Assembly: GCA_035048815.1 (NCBI GenBank)
Contig: JAUCBN010000018.1
Coordinates: 13,916,001 to 13,980,000 of the forward strand
Direction of reading: 5' to 3'
DNA length: 64,000 nt
From: Abelmoschus esculentus
Taxonomy: Eukaryota; Streptophyta; Magnoliopsida; Malvales; Malvaceae
Part shown: positions 24,480-37,789 of the stretch, in pieces
Position numbering within the stretch: the first letter of the stretch is position 1
Layout: each line of letters starts with the position of its first letter
Program-made: the position numbers and the translations under genes
The notes under the pieces: model-generated
What the model was told of the DNA's origin: nothing
Seen by the model: only the letters and a program-made list of their open reading frames with translations
Databases searched by the model: none

Positions 24480-25400
24480 TTCTACTTCTATGAGATACAT
24501 ATCACTTGAAAATATAAAAAAGATTCAGGTCCACTGATATGGTCAAGCCAGATAGTATTGTTCAAAGGAAATACCTTTCATTTTTCGGCATGTCAAGTCT
24601 GACCACGTCATTTGCATTTACATACACTCATGCCATTTGTTTTTCCCTTGTCCTAAAGAACCAGCTGTTCTTGGAGGATTTTTGTCTACGTTGGAAATGG
24701 TAAATACCTGGATGAATAATTAAGTAACAAAAATTTATAAAGGTTTAATTTTTAAATCGAATTTACTTTACTACCTTATCTATTTATACTAAAAAAAATT
24801 TAAATTCATTATTGAATTTTTTTTCAAACTCAAGAAGATAACCCTTACGATAAAGACTATAGTCTAAAATCTTGTATAATTCTTTCTCAAAGAAAAAAAA
24901 ATAAACAAACTAGAAAAAATATCAGAATATAAATGAGCTTAACAATTAAATTCTCACCCCAAATCCTAAACACTTTAATTTACTGGTATTTTTTACAAGG
25001 AATGTGATAATTTTAAGCATTAAAACAGTTTTTCAAAAATTTAATGTTAGCAACAATATTTCTTATTCTCACGTAACTATTTAATTGAGTCTTTTAAACC
25101 CTCTAAAGAGATTGTGGACCTTACCAGTTGTAAGGGTTAATTTAGAGGTGTTACAAACTTTAATTTTAACATTGAATACAATTTTGAAGTAGGATGTATT
25201 GGTTCATGGGTGTTGGTATCGGTACGCGACTTGAAATAGTCATTGAGTGTTTTAATACAGGATACCCGTACAGGTATATTGGTACAGGCCCATAGTACAG
25301 TTGAAGCTGTACCAGTATACGGTTTAATTATTAAAATTTGTTAAAAACAAGGAGATAAAGGGGTGTATCAGTCCATGAGAAATTGTACAAGACAATGACG
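24480..25400. other. Intergenic; upstream of the kinase pseudogene, then repeat DNA
   Basis: The first 200 bases would be the promoter side of the kinase pseudogene. Later, 25190-25320 has repeated GGTATCGGTAC / GGTACAGG / GTACCAGTAT words like those inside plant LTRs, and a GGTGTTACA at 25148-25156 resembles a gypsy LTR terminus. No paired end or TSD was found. Confidence 0.4.
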
Positions 25401-25410
25401 GTTCAAAAGT

Positions 25411-25725
25411 GTGACCGATAACGGCAAACATGTGAAAAATGACGCTGCATCTTCTCTTATGGAGCAGCTTTGCAAGAGAGTTTTTGAACTCGAAACTGGC
25501 ACGGATGCTTCTGAAGAGCTGAAAGCTAAGGAGAAGGAATACAGGGAGAAAGAAACTAATACCCATGCATTGATTGCGAAGAAGGAAGCAGCTGTTGCTG
25601 CTAAAGAACTAGACTTCTTGGATCAAGTTCAGGGGCTGAAAGAGGTTGCTGTTGCTGCCATTGAAAATATGGCTGTTGATGTTTAATCACGTCCAGAGCT
25701 GACTCAATTTTGTGAGCTAATAAGA
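25411..25725 (+). pseudogene. FRIGIDA-like (FRL3-type) protein fragment
   Basis: The frame contains KEKEYREKETNTHALIAKK and EAAVAAKELDFLDQVQGLKE, matching the coiled-coil region of FRIGIDA-like proteins such as FRL3, where KEAAVEAKE is typical. After an in-frame stop at 25684-25686 the same frame continues SRPELTQFCE, like the start of the conserved FRIGIDA domain. Only about 105 residues of a protein usually near 500-600 are present. FRIGIDA-family proteins act with chromatin factors in flowering-time control; this fragment cannot. Confidence 0.6.
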
Positions 25726-25729
25726 AAAA

Positions 25730-26960
25730 AACTATATCAAAATAAAAATTGATTAGTTGATTAACGATATAATAATTAAAATAAATTAATAAAATAATAC
25801 GTTAAAAAAATAAATTTATGTTGTAAATAAAGTAAAAAAAATAAAATATACGAATAAAGATGAGTGATAAAAAAGAGTCTTTTAAAGTAGGATTGTATAC
25901 AATGTTTTGTTTAAAAGTCTATATTTATAGGCATAAGTTGAAAATCTTAATTCTAATGGGTATTAAACCCTAATAATAAAGCTCATTAAAGTTTAACTTA
26001 ATATATGGATATTCATAACAATCCCCTTGGATATACATGAAGATAATGTGTCTCGTTAAAACATTACTAAGATAAAAACCTGTGAGAAAAAAATCTTAGT
26101 GAAGGAAAAAGAGTACACACATCTTTGATACGCTTAATATGTTGTCTCATTAAAAATCTTACCAAGAAAACATATTGAGACTAAACCTCGATTAAGGGAA
26201 AAATAGTGCAACACGTATTTGCTCTCCTCATGAAAATATCGCATAAGATCTTTGAATTTTCATAATTCAATATTGAATACAACCTTCAAATATTGAAGTA
26301 GATTATGCATTAGTGCATAAATCTTCTAAATTATTACTTGAAATGATTTATTGAATACTATTTTTCTAAAGATCATGAGGGACGAAACTTAAAAAAAATA
26401 TATTTTGTTTTATCACATTTGATATATCTACTTTGAGATATAAATTTTATATATTTGTATATTAAATAATATTTTATTATATTTTATTATTAAAATTTAA
26501 TTCTAATTAGAATTAGAACTTTCATCATATACCTATAAATATAGATTTTTTGGAGAAAGTATTGGATATAATACACTTATCAACACGATTTATTTTAAAT
26601 TGATTTATAATAAAAATAAATTTTAAGTCGATTAATTTTCATCTATAATTAAAAACAACAAAATATCATTATTATATATGAATAATTAACTCTGACAGTG
26701 TCAGATATAATCAGAACACACATCCTTTCTCTATTATTTTATTTTGAAAAGAAAATCATCGAAAATGAATACGAAATTACAAAATAAAACTTATGTATGA
26801 ATATTCCGATTAAAAATGCCTTTTTTGGATTAGTAAAAAATATGAAGATATTTAATTCTTTATTACATATATGTATGTAAGATTAGTATTTGCTGCCAAT
26901 ATAATTAGAATAAATTCCCAAATTCAAGTCAAAATATTCATGAAGAAACTAATCCCGAAA
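25730..26960. other. AT-rich DNA with a probable LTR remnant
   Basis: The stretch at 26030-26235 has the style of a known plant LTR segment: GTCTCGTTAAAACATTAC, then GTGAAGGAAAAAGAGTACA, then AAGGGAAAAATAGTGCAACA. A TATTTATAGG motif lies at 25921-25930. No paired LTR or TSD was found. The right end is the probable promoter side of PUB4. Confidence 0.4.
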
Positions 26961-26979
26961 TTTTGAAGGAAAAAAAGAA

Positions 26980-27118
26980 AACAAATACTGGGAAAAGGTG
27001 AAAACAGTTGCCTGACGACCCAGCAACAGAATTGCGAAATCTGGGAGTTATTTATTTTCTTGGAAAGATTACCGGACCACAAGAGGGGAAAGAAGCCAGA
27101 ATTCAAAGCTGCATTAAG
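26980..27118 (+). promoter_or_regulatory. PUB4: Probable 5' UTR exon of PUB4
   Basis: Purine-rich, less AT-rich sequence ends at a donor-like AAG/GTACCG at 27116-27124. The following 1.7 kb is T-rich like an intron and ends in a good acceptor (TACCCAG at 28826-28832), six bases before the start codon. The 5' end and splicing are inferred, not shown. Confidence 0.45.
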
Positions 27119-28837
27119 GTACCGTTTTCTTTGGCTTTGGGATTTTTCTCTTTATTTCTTGAGTTTAATTATCTTTTGATGTTTATGTATGAATTTGGGT
27201 TCTTCTTTACTTATTTGGAGTTGGATTTTTTTGAAATAACAAGAAAACCTATTTGATCTAATTACTTTCTTTATGATCCTGCTGTTTCATAGTATGAGTT
27301 TGAATGGTTAAGTGGGTTTTGGATAATTATGATTTTAAGGAAGAATGATGGGGTTTTAGGGTTAATTTTTATTTATTTGTTTGCCTTGCTGCTGGGAAAG
27401 TACTAAAAACAGCTTAAGTTTGTTTTCTGAACAAATTATTGTTACTCTGTATATGACTACTGCAGGAATAGTGCCAAAATCTTTCCGGTCTGAAAGAATT
27501 TGATTCAGTTGTTATGTTACTATACTGTTATTGGGAACTAGGAAAGCACATGAAATATAAAGTGTGCCGTATAAATGATACTAGAATTAGAAACCATTTA
27601 GAGATAGGTTTTGTATGTAATGATTCAGGTAATTTGTTGGTTTCATTACTGATGCACTAGTTTTAATCTAGTAGCATGTGGAATTTGAACATGGTTGCTG
27701 CAACATTTTGTGTTTGTTTTTGTAGTTCTTGTTAAGGTCATATCCTCGATTTGAAGCATGCTAATACTGGGTTTAGATCACCATATGGTTGAACTTGTAT
27801 GGATGGTTCTACATCCCAGTAGTCTTATCTAGTATTTTTGTTCCAATAGTGTCTTCTTTTTTTAATTCCAAAAGGTTCATATGATGTGCATTAACTTTTG
27901 ATAGAAGTGCAAATGATTACCAAAAATAGGAAAATATATTCAAATAAACTAACTGTTAATTTCCTAGATTCATGGGTTTAATGAAGAAGGAATCTGCCTG
28001 TAGTACCAAAGTTTATAAGCCAATGGAGTAAAGATGAAATCATTGAAGGAACAGTTACCAAATTTCAATTATTGCTACACTACACTTCATTTGTTTCATA
28101 TAATATTTGAGAAGAATTTGGCTTGTTTAGTCAACTAACTCTCTCATTGATGGTGGATAGGCGGGCATTGTGTTATGTTTAATGCGGAGAGGTGGCTGCT
28201 TTTCATTATTTATTTTTTTAGCTTTGCATTTTGGTGGTAAATATTATATTTGATGGTTTAAAAATTGATTGATTTATTGTTTCTGATTCTGTATTAGGCT
28301 TGCTAGTTGGCAGGAATGTGATTTCAAAAACTTATGTGGTTCTTGTTATCAAGATAGTGTGCTACATAAGTTATGTATTGGTGTTCAAAGGGTTTTAACC
28401 AGTTTTTTGGAATAATATGATTTCCAAGGATCTATAATTCATCATTGTGAAAGTATTTTTTGTTGGAATTTATGAATCACGGTATGTGCTATGTCCTTTT
28501 TGTGGACTTTCTTGTTTCACTTTCCCCGTCATTTTGTCCCTGTATCATTTTTGTTATGAAAAAATAACTGTGGTATTGGTGGTGTTGCTGGAATATGCTC
28601 TAGTTCACTGATGATTTTGCTTTAGGTTGAATTGAATGCTGAGAAAGAAATTATGCTGTTGAACCAAAGTAATTAGGCCCCAAGTCTCCTGTATTTTCAT
28701 GACAAAGATACACATGTCATATGCTTTTATGTTATTCATGGTAGTTGTTATTATTACTATTATTGTAGGTTTTGTCCTTCTACTCCTTTTTCTTACTTGT
28801 GATCTCTCGGACTTCTTTTTTTGGTTACCCAGGTCAT

Positions 28838-31800
28838 ATGGAGATATCTTTGTTAAGCGCACTTCTCAGTAACATTTCCTCATTTTTAAATTTGTCATCT
28901 TCTGAGAACATTAACTCAGAACCAGTTCAGAAGTATTACCAGAGAGCAGAAGAGATACTAAAGTTGTTGAAGCCAGTTCTTAGCTCTATCCTTGATTCAG
29001 AAATTACTTCTGATGAAGTGCTTAGTAAGGCATTCAAAGGGTTAAGTTTCTCTATAGAAGAATTGAAGGAGCAATTCGAAAGCTGGCAACCCCTTTCCAG
29101 TAAAGTTTACTTTGTAAGTTAATAGTTACTTTAAGTTCACAACTTCCCTTGGCAGTTTCAGTCCAATTATGGCTGGAAGAAGTACCTAAGTTAACCTATT
29201 AGGCATTGGTATACCCCTGATATGATGAAGCTTTGATCAATTACTCGTCTGAATGCCAATATTTTCATATGAGATGTGTTGTAGATTATTGCTGTAATTT
29301 TACTGTTAATTCTTGTGCAATAATCAGCCAGGCATATTTTCTGCCCTATGACCTGTGGATGTCTGCATTTTCTTATTATTTCTTATGGTTATTAGAACAG
29401 TATCATTTCTCTGTAACAGTGATTGTTGGAATGTATAGCTTTGGGAATATATTTGCCCCTAAGCCCTGATTCTTGAATTTTCACTCATATTTAGGTGGAA
29501 AATTGCTATAGATGGGTGCCTTTTTAGGAAAAAATATTATATATAAGAATAGATTGTTCTTATTAGCTACTAGTCAACTAGTTTTGGCCTTTAATTAAAT
29601 GCACTTGGATAACCATCTTCTGTTGCACTTGGTCTCTAGGTTCTGCAAGTTGAGTCATTAATATCAAAGATTCGGAATTCTAGCCTGGATGTACTCCAGT
29701 TCTTGAAGTCTTCCCATCAAGATCTGCCCGATGAATCGAGTTCAGCATCTCTTGAGGTAATTTATAACCCGAGTTACTTGAGGTTTTATCCTTTTATTTG
29801 AAGCTTGTACTCTTCATATTGTGTTTTAAGTTTTATAAATAGAGCGTAGTTATTGTATTCTCACAATTTTTCCCATTTACCAAAAAAAAGTCATCTATTG
29901 GAGAGTGAATGGCATGTAAGTATACAGTTTTGAGGTGTGAGTAAATTTTTACCTCTCATTTGGATTTTGTTTATGAGTTCAAAAAATGCTAAAGGGGAAT
30001 CCACATTTCAGGATGTTTAACTATTGGCAATTGATTGCAGCACTGCTTGCAGAAAGTTAAGCATCTAGAATATTATCAGGCATCATCTGTCATCAGGGAA
30101 GCCATTCTGGATCAAGTGGATAGTGTTGGACCATCCTCGGACATTGTAGTGAAAATTGCGGAGAACTTGAACTTAAGATCAAACCAAGAGATTCTGATAG
30201 AAGCTGTAGCCCTTGAAATGTTGAAGGAGAATTCTGAACAAGCCGAAAAAACTGCAGAAGCTAAGTTTATTGATCAAATAATTGCTCTTGTAACTCGCAT
30301 GCATGATCGTCTTGTATTAATGAGACAAGCTGAGACCAGAAGCCCAGTTCCTATACCTGCTGATTTCTGCTGCCCCCTTTCCCTAGAGCTAATGACTGAT
30401 CCAGTGATTGTAGCATCTGGACAAACCTATGAGCGGACTTTCATTAAGAACTGGATTGATCTTGGGCTTACTGTCTGCCCCAAGACACGACAAACTTTGA
30501 CTCATACCAATCTTATTCCTAATTACACAGTAAAGGCACTAATTGCAAACTGGTGTGAGTCAAACAATGTGAAGTTGCCTAATCCTATGAAGTCCATAAG
30601 TTTAAACCAATCCTATCCCTTTCTTGTGGCTGCAGAGTCTGGCTTGCCAAGGGATTCAAATAGTTTTACTCCTAGAAGCAGCCAACCATTATCACCCGAG
30701 TCACGGTCTAGAGGTCAAGCTGGTAATAACCTAGTCACATCCAGTGCAATTCATCGGGAGGGAACCTCCCCACTACATCCTCGTTCTACCTCAGAAGGTT
30801 CTATGCCAGATATAGCTGGAAATGGAGAGGGTCTGGATGTTGCAAGAATAGAACTGGATAGTGCTGAAGACAGTTCAAAGTTGGACAAAAGGTATAATGA
30901 TTCCGTTGGAGAACCACCTGTGTCACCTTCCAACAATGTCGGACAGTCATCTCAGAAACATTCAAGATCTGTTTCAGCATCTAGTGCACTTCCTAATTCA
31001 GATTCTCCTCAAGGAGCTGTTGGAGATGCCAATGAGACTTCTGAAACTCATCTCGCGGCCTACAATAATGATGTTTCTGGGGAGGTTAAATCTGACCCAC
31101 AGCCGACAGTCATCTCATCTGTCCCACAGAGAGAACCTGAGTTTCCTCCTCGATTGGTTTCTGCACGATCTCGAAGCCAAACAATATGGCGTCGGCCATC
31201 TGAGAGGTTCATTCCAAGGATAGTTTCTTCTCCTGCTGTTGAGAACAGGGCTGACCTTTGTGGCATTGAAACCCAGGTTAAGAAGTTGGTGGAGGACTTG
31301 AAGAGCACTTCAGTTGATAATCAAAGAGAGGCTACAGCTGAACTCAGGTTACTTGCTAAGCACAATATGGATAATCGGATTATAATTGCAAACTGTGGGA
31401 CCATTACCTTGTTAGTTGATTTGCTTCGTTCGCCGGATTCAAAGACTCAGGAAAATGCTGTTACAGCACTTCTTAACTTATCAATTAACGACAACAACAA
31501 AACAGCTATTGCTGATGCTAATGCAATTGAGCCTCTGATTCATGTCCTTGAGACAGGAAGTCCTGAAGCAAAAGAAAACTCAGCTGCTACTCTCTTTAGC
31601 CTTTCGGTCATTGAGGATAACAAAGTCAAGATTGGAAGGTCTGGGGCAATTAAGCCTCTTGTTGATTTATTGGGGAATGGTACTCCTAGGGGAAAGAAAG
31701 ATGCAGCTACCGCCTTGTTTAATCTGTCAATATTTCATGAAAACAAGGCCCGAATTGTGCAAGCTGGTGCTGTAAGACACCTTGTAGACTTGATGGACCC

Positions 31801-32210
31801 AGCAGCTGGAATGGTTGATAAGGCAGTTGCTGTTTTGGCTAATCTTGCCACAATTCCCGAAGGCAGGAATGCTATTGGGCAGGAGGGTGGGATTCCTGTT
31901 CTAGTCGAGGTCGTTGAGTTGGGTTCAGCAAGAGGGAAGGAAAATGCTGCCGCTGCTCTTTTACAACTCTGCACAAACAGTGGTAGGTTTTGCAGTATGG
32001 TTCTCCAAGAAGGAGCTGTTCCACCACTAGTGGCCTTGTCCCAGTCCGGCACCCCAAGAGCTAGAGAGAAGGTATACTCCTGTTATTTCCGATAAAACCA
32101 TCTTTCTTTTACCATTCTTGAAAATTATCATAAGCAGCTGTTGGTTGCAGGCACAGGCACTTCTGACCTACTTCAGAAGCCAACGACATGGTAATGCTGG
32201 GAGAGGCTGA
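28838..32210 (+). CDS. PUB4: U-box/ARM-repeat E3 ubiquitin ligase, PUB4 type (4 coding exons)
   Basis: Coding exons 28838-29113, 29640-29756, 30041-32071 and 32151-32210 join in phase 0 with GT..AG introns to give 827 residues, matching Arabidopsis PUB4 length. Domains: a U-box N-terminal domain (about 1-230), a U-box at about 237-310 with FCCPLSLELMTDPVIVASGQ and the CPKTRQTL motif, a serine-rich linker (about 330-530), and ARM repeats from about 540 to the end (for example ENAVTALLNLSINDNNKTAI). The end AQALL...GNAGRG is the family ending. The U-box recruits E2 enzymes and the ARM repeats bind partners; PUB4 is linked to root and tapetum development and receptor-kinase signalling. The start MEISLLS fits family N termini and lies just after the acceptor. 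The frame is intact, so probably functional. Confidence 0.96.
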
Positions 32211-32929
32211 AAGTAGGGATGCAACTTTCACGGCATCCAAACCATAGTGTCTAATATACAGGTTATGTACATTTGATGTTTCAAATAATAATACATTTTG
32301 AAGGTTTTGCTGCTTGGATTTACATTTTACAGGGCTTGTGTAGGAAAAAGAAAATTTTAGTTTGTAGAGGATTCAATGGAATCCTCTTCTGAAATGTTTC
32401 TTTTTACATGTGTAATTGTGATTGTAAGAAGGGGTTTTCATATATGTGAGTCCGTCTGGTCTTCGCAACGTGCTTGAGGGGTAAGATACGAATCGAATTG
32501 ATGAATAATGTATGCCCTGGTTTATGGTCCCATGACATTTTTTTTAGACTCAAAACTGTTTCAGATTAAACTAGAAATTCAGATTGATTTGCAAGTTATG
32601 CATTTGCAGGCAGCTAACCAAGAACAGGCATTTTATGCTTCTCTGTGGTTCCATTTTGTTTGACAGAGTCTAACCAAAATCTCCCACACCTATCAGAAAC
32701 GTAAAATCCTGTAGAAGTATAACTCGTTCGATTGGCCATAAAATCAGCTACATTCATCCGGGTAATTAACAAAAATCTTTGCTTCTTAACAAAGCAAGAT
32801 TCTTTTGGGTAACATCGTACCTAACGCACTAATCCCATGTCCTTACATGAGGTTAAGTCAGTTACAAGTAAATGTCGTCCAAATTCAAACAATATAGCTA
32901 CAAGTAAAACATGATTAGTAAATATATTG
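32211..32929 (+). other. PUB4 3' UTR and downstream flank
   Basis: AT-rich sequence follows the stop codon. Possible polyadenylation signals are AATAATA at 32286-32292 and AATAATG at 32503-32509. No other gene is visible. Confidence 0.5.
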
Positions 32930-33817
32930 GGCAATGTATAGAAATCGGCAAACATGTTAATGTTGTGTGTTGTATGATAATTATGTTAATATTGTATATT
33001 GTATGGATACTTGGTTAGTTGAGTCACTTTTGATTGATTAGATTCGGATATCTAATGAGAGAGTATTACTATACCATAAGATAAGATGAAAAATTTATGT
33101 TTCAAATGTTATATGATATCGGGCTTTATTCGATGGTACTTGAGGAGAGATATTGAGTATTGGCGTGCGTTCTTAAGGTTGTGTTACACTAGACTTCACC
33201 TAGAGAGAGTGTATGTCTTTAAGGATGTGTGACACAGAACTTCACTCTAGGTTTGTGATTACAATTTTGTGTTCTTTGCCCGAATGATTTGGTGAGATTC
33301 AAGTATGATTGGGCTTTGTGTGTCATGTATGATGACATTTGTTTAAGCAACTAGTGATAGTGTCACGTATTTATATATCTTTGTTTATTGTTCATACTAA
33401 CTTGCATGTTTATGTTTATGATTTACATGAAGTATAATATAGTAGATATGTACCATTGAGCTTTGTAATCTCAACACTTGTAGGTTGATAGATCAATTGG
33501 GAGTTCAAAGAGCCTTATTATTTTGGGATTCTAGTATGTGATGATTGCTAAAGTACGATACTTGTAGGTTGAGTATTTATAGAATCTTACGTGACCAAGT
33601 CTGTAATTTTTTTAAAATATTATTTTGATTTATAAAGTATAAACTAAGAGGTCCTATTTTATAACACGATTTATATTTATTTATTTACATAAATTATGAA
33701 CGATTTAATATTTTTTATTATAACTAAATCTATGATTTAAAAATAAAATTCTATTGAGATGATTTTTAGATAACCCAATCACTTCGAATCCGGATTGTGA
33801 TCAAGATATTACAAGCA
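32930..33817 (+). mobile_element. Probable truncated gypsy LTR
   Basis: The end GTGATCAAGATATTACA at 33801-33817 resembles gypsy LTR 3' ends in this window (for example AGAGTGTTACA). The preceding CACTTGTAGGTTGATAGATC style is like their 3' halves. A TG start with a matching TSD was not found, so the left part appears lost. Confidence 0.35.
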
Positions 33818-34935
33818 TTTATTCCTCCCCATCACATAATTTAACTTTTTCCTTGCCATTGAAGCAAAAGCTTAAATGCATATAAAAACAAAAAGAAAAA
33901 GAGAAGATGGAATGTCTGTGAAGGCAATGACTAACTGTTCTTGCTAGGCTGCTCTTTGAAGGCAATAATTGCTCAAATCATTTTCTTCGGGAACCAAAGA
34001 AAAAGAGAAGATAGAATATCTGTAAAGGGAAAACCGAAGAGAAAATGATTAGGAATGTGTGATGTCCTTTTTAAAGAGTATATTTATCATGATTATGTTC
34101 CACATTCCAAAGAGTAAAAAGTGTTAGTGCATTCTTTGTTAGATTATCGTGTGATATTTATTGTGATTATAGATATAACAGTTTTTATTATAATTGTTAT
34201 AGATGTTATAGCTGTGAATTTTTAGACTCTTACAACTTATTAAAAATATAAATATAATATATTTATGTAAGATTTTTTAATTTTTAACTTCTAGGGATGA
34301 AATTTAACTGATGGTTCTTATTTTTTGAGAGTTTTTAAAATAACGGGAATATCACATTGTAATCGTTGTTATTGATCGTTAATTATTAAATTGCGGTTAT
34401 TATTGATCGTTATTGGTGTGATTTTGAGTAACACCATTATTTATGCTATTAACAGTTTCGACCGAAAATATTATCGTTAAATAATGGTCGTTATAGTGGT
34501 CGCAGACCGTTTTTTGAATCCATATTTTTTAGTGTTTTAGGTTTAGAGTTTTGGTTTATAGATTTTCGGTTTTCGGTTTTGTATCTATGAGGTTATAGTT
34601 TTAGGTTTAGTGTTTTAATTTAGGTTTAAATTATTTTTAATTAAAAATAGGGTGCTATTGGAATAATACGTAAATATAAAGGATTAAATTATTATTATTA
34701 TTTTTTGAATTAGGTCTAAATTATTTGAATATTAAAATATATAAAACTAAATATGTTATTATACAAAATTTGTTAACTGACGTATCGTTTTTTTAATATT
34801 CATTAAGAGTCAATGGCTAAATTAAAACAAATCATAAAGTTTAGGCGAAATTGGTTGAATATTGTTTTTAATTTTTTTATTTAAAATCTATTGATGGTCC
34901 AAAATAATTTTAAAAAATATAGCACGAACAGTGTA
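33818..34935. other. AT-rich intergenic DNA
   Basis: No gene. A GAGAAGATAGAATATCTGTAAAGG stretch at 34003-34026 repeats the one at 33901-33924 with small changes, so there is a short local duplication (spacing about 102 bases). Confidence 0.4.
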
Positions 34936-34939
34936 ATCT

Positions 34940-35365
34940 TAAAGTCGGTATGAACACAATCCGACTTCATAAAAATTTAAAAAAAAATGAAGATTGCTTA
35001 AAAGTAACCCGACCTCGTGTACAAAAAAATAAAAAATAATGAAAAAACCTTGAAAGCAGCCCGACCTTAGGGGTAAAAACAATAAAAATAAATAAATAAA
35101 TTGAACCAAGATAAAAATTGATGGTAGAATGTATGGAGCAAAGTCAAATTATCAATGAATCTAGCATGAGGTCGAAAGCTTTTCTTTAGGATTTCAATTT
35201 TTTATTATTATTTTTTATAATATTTGCATGAGGTCGGAATGAAATCTCATGTATTTCAAGTTTTTATTAATTTTCATTAAGTCGGGTTGAAAGCCCCCAG
35301 CCCTCATCAATTTTTTTATATTTTTTATGTAGTCGGGGTGTGTTTCACCCGACCTCAAATTGGTA
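34940..35365. repeat. Imperfect foldback repeat with GTCGGG / CCCGAC motifs
   Basis: Left part GTCGGTATGAACACAATCCG (from 34945) and right part CCCGACCTC (35349-35357) with the complement of GTCGGGTGAAACACACCCCG are inverted copies. Inner CCCGACCT words (35009, 35060) mirror GAGGTCG words (35168, 35229). The whole forms a nested hairpin of about 420 bases, probably a MITE. No TSD was identified. Confidence 0.5.
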
Positions 35366-36926
35366 TTGTTCAAAGTGACATAGTTTTTTAAAATAAAAAC
35401 CTACCTCTATAGTTTTTTAAATAAAAAGATAGATACAATATCCAATTAATTTCTCTATAAAGGTAAATGATAAAATTAAAGTGATTGAAAATTTAATTAC
35501 TAAATAAATAATTAACAAATTTTAATAATCATTTATGAACTTTACCCTTAATTTTATAAACTAACATTCAGAAGGCTTAATATTTAAAATCTATCACCCG
35601 GATACCTCTAAAAAGGAAACAAATAAAGAAGAAACTTTAAACAGAACATGTTCCTTTATAAAACCTCGACATATTTTTGTCACAACAAAAAGGCAAAACA
35701 AACAGAATGTTGGTGGCTGTCAATAGCAACCAGGTAAGTTTATCATTTCATTTCCAGAGCTTAAAATCTAATGTATGAATCCAATTCTAACTTCTTTTAA
35801 ATTTGATGCTCCAAACTAAATATATGGAGATATTAGATGATGTTTTTATTTGAATATTGGCCTTGTCCCTTAAGGTTTTAAGTCCCACTAGAGCAAAGAA
35901 TCTAACCAGTTTTGTTTGGCAAAACAGTATAGGTGAAAGTAAGAGTGCATAATACTAGCTTGGGACTTGGCTAGTGGCCAACTTGATAGTCCCCCTGTGT
36001 CAGCAGCACTGCTTTCTTCACCTGCACTGCTTGTTGGCTTATTCTTTCTCCTTTTGAGTACCTTCTACTTCTGTATCTTCTATTTGTCTCCCCCTTTCCC
36101 TCTCACCAACAATGGGAATTAAAAAAAGAGTCAAGTTTATATGAATTTTTCTGGGTTTCAAGCCATGGATAGTGCTGCAATTAACTGTGGTGAACAACAA
36201 AAATGGGAAGCTTTGGAGGAAAAAGAAGAAGCATTGTCATTTTGTGATCTGCCAGTCAGTTTTATTAGAGAAGAGAATCAAATCCAACCAAGGAATTAAG
36301 AAGGTGGTGAATCCAAAGACATTAAAACTCAACAAGATTTCAACTTTGGCTCATGGGGTAACTTTTTGTCAACAAAGCCAGAAATGTGTGCAGCTGATCA
36401 AGGGTTCTTTAAAGGCCAAATTCTACCCTTTCGTGTCTCTGTTAATTCAGACAGTGACCTGACAGGGTGCCATCGTCAAAATAACCAGAGTAAGAGTCAA
36501 TTCTTGTCAAGGTTCGAGTCCATGCACAATAGTTCATTGAGTAGGTTCCCAAGTGTTAGTAGCAGTAGCACTGGAAGTAGCCATTACTTGACCAGTAAAC
36601 ATCAAAGTACAAAATCTCAGATAAAATCATCCAAAACTCGACCAGTAAATATCAGCAGCCGAAACCAGACATCTTCGATGTGGGATTTTTTCAGGTTAGA
36701 CTTGGTTCGAGCGCCAGAATTTGAATTAAACTACGTGAAAATCCGTAGCAATAACAACAACTCGAATTGAAATTCTGTCAGCCAAAACAGTAGCTGTAGC
36801 AGTACCAGTAATACTAATAGCAGTACATCAGGTAGATTCGATCAAAGGGTTCTTAAGAAAAGGGTTGTTTGATGGTTGTAAATGCTCAGCTAATAAAGTC
36901 GAAACAGTTTCATTGAATAAAATTGT

Positions 36927-37190
36927 TGTTAAAAATAGTGTATCTCGGTAGATTTTGTTAATATTTGTTTTATCTTTACTTCTAGGTCAGTATTTTTTCA
37001 AGGAAATCTAGGAATAAGTTATTCATTTGAACTTAATTTCCGACTCCTTAGTTTTTTGAGATTGTTAGTCTTTGTAGGAACATTGATTAATTTTTCATTT
37101 ATATAAACTCTCTACAACAGATCAATAAATGTATCATTTTCTTGATTATTTTCTCTTGTTAAATTTAATTTATTTCTCTATTTTGTTTCA
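36927..37190 (+). repeat. 5' LTR of the copia element
   Basis: 264 bp with TG...CA ends; collinear with 47343-47611. It is followed directly by TGGTATAAG, the start of a primer-binding site like TGGTATCAGAGC (initiator Met tRNA), which the MULE insertion has split. Confidence 0.9.
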
Positions 37191-37201
37191 TGGTATAAGT
37201 A

Positions 37202-37758
37202 GACAAAATTTGGGGAATAATGAGGTTTGGATTTTTTATTGGGAATATAGAGATCCCTAAAGGATATTTGGGGATCTAAGTCATTTTTTACAGTGATCGA
37301 AGGTAGTCGCCACCTGCAGGTGGCGTTGTATTTTATTTATAATTTTTTATTCGCTTCCGGCTCATGCTGAGCCATGTAAGAAATCATGCATGAAATTGCC
37401 ACCTCGAGGTGGCGGTGGTGTGCATGAACCACGCACAATGATGTGTAAATTCTAACAGAGAATTTAGGTGTGTTTTTTTATTACTTCACTAATAATCATT
37501 TATTAAAATAATTCTGTAAATAATTTTTTTTTATTATTAATTTTAATACTTACGTGTTAGACCGATATGAGATTAATTTAAGTGTCTAATAATTATTATT
37601 AATTTTAATACTTACATTTTTGTTTGCCTTTTTTATTTAAAAGTCTCTAATAATTAATTTAAGTGTATTTAGATCGGTATGAGATTATTAAAAAATAATA
37701 TAAATTTAAAACGGACAACACATATTATTACACATCACTAATATTAACTATCATTATA

Positions 37759-37789
<31 letters not shown>

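Noticed and set aside
30751..32057. Several ORFs of 61-120 codons on both strands
   Set aside because: Shadows of the PUB4 coding exon in other frames.
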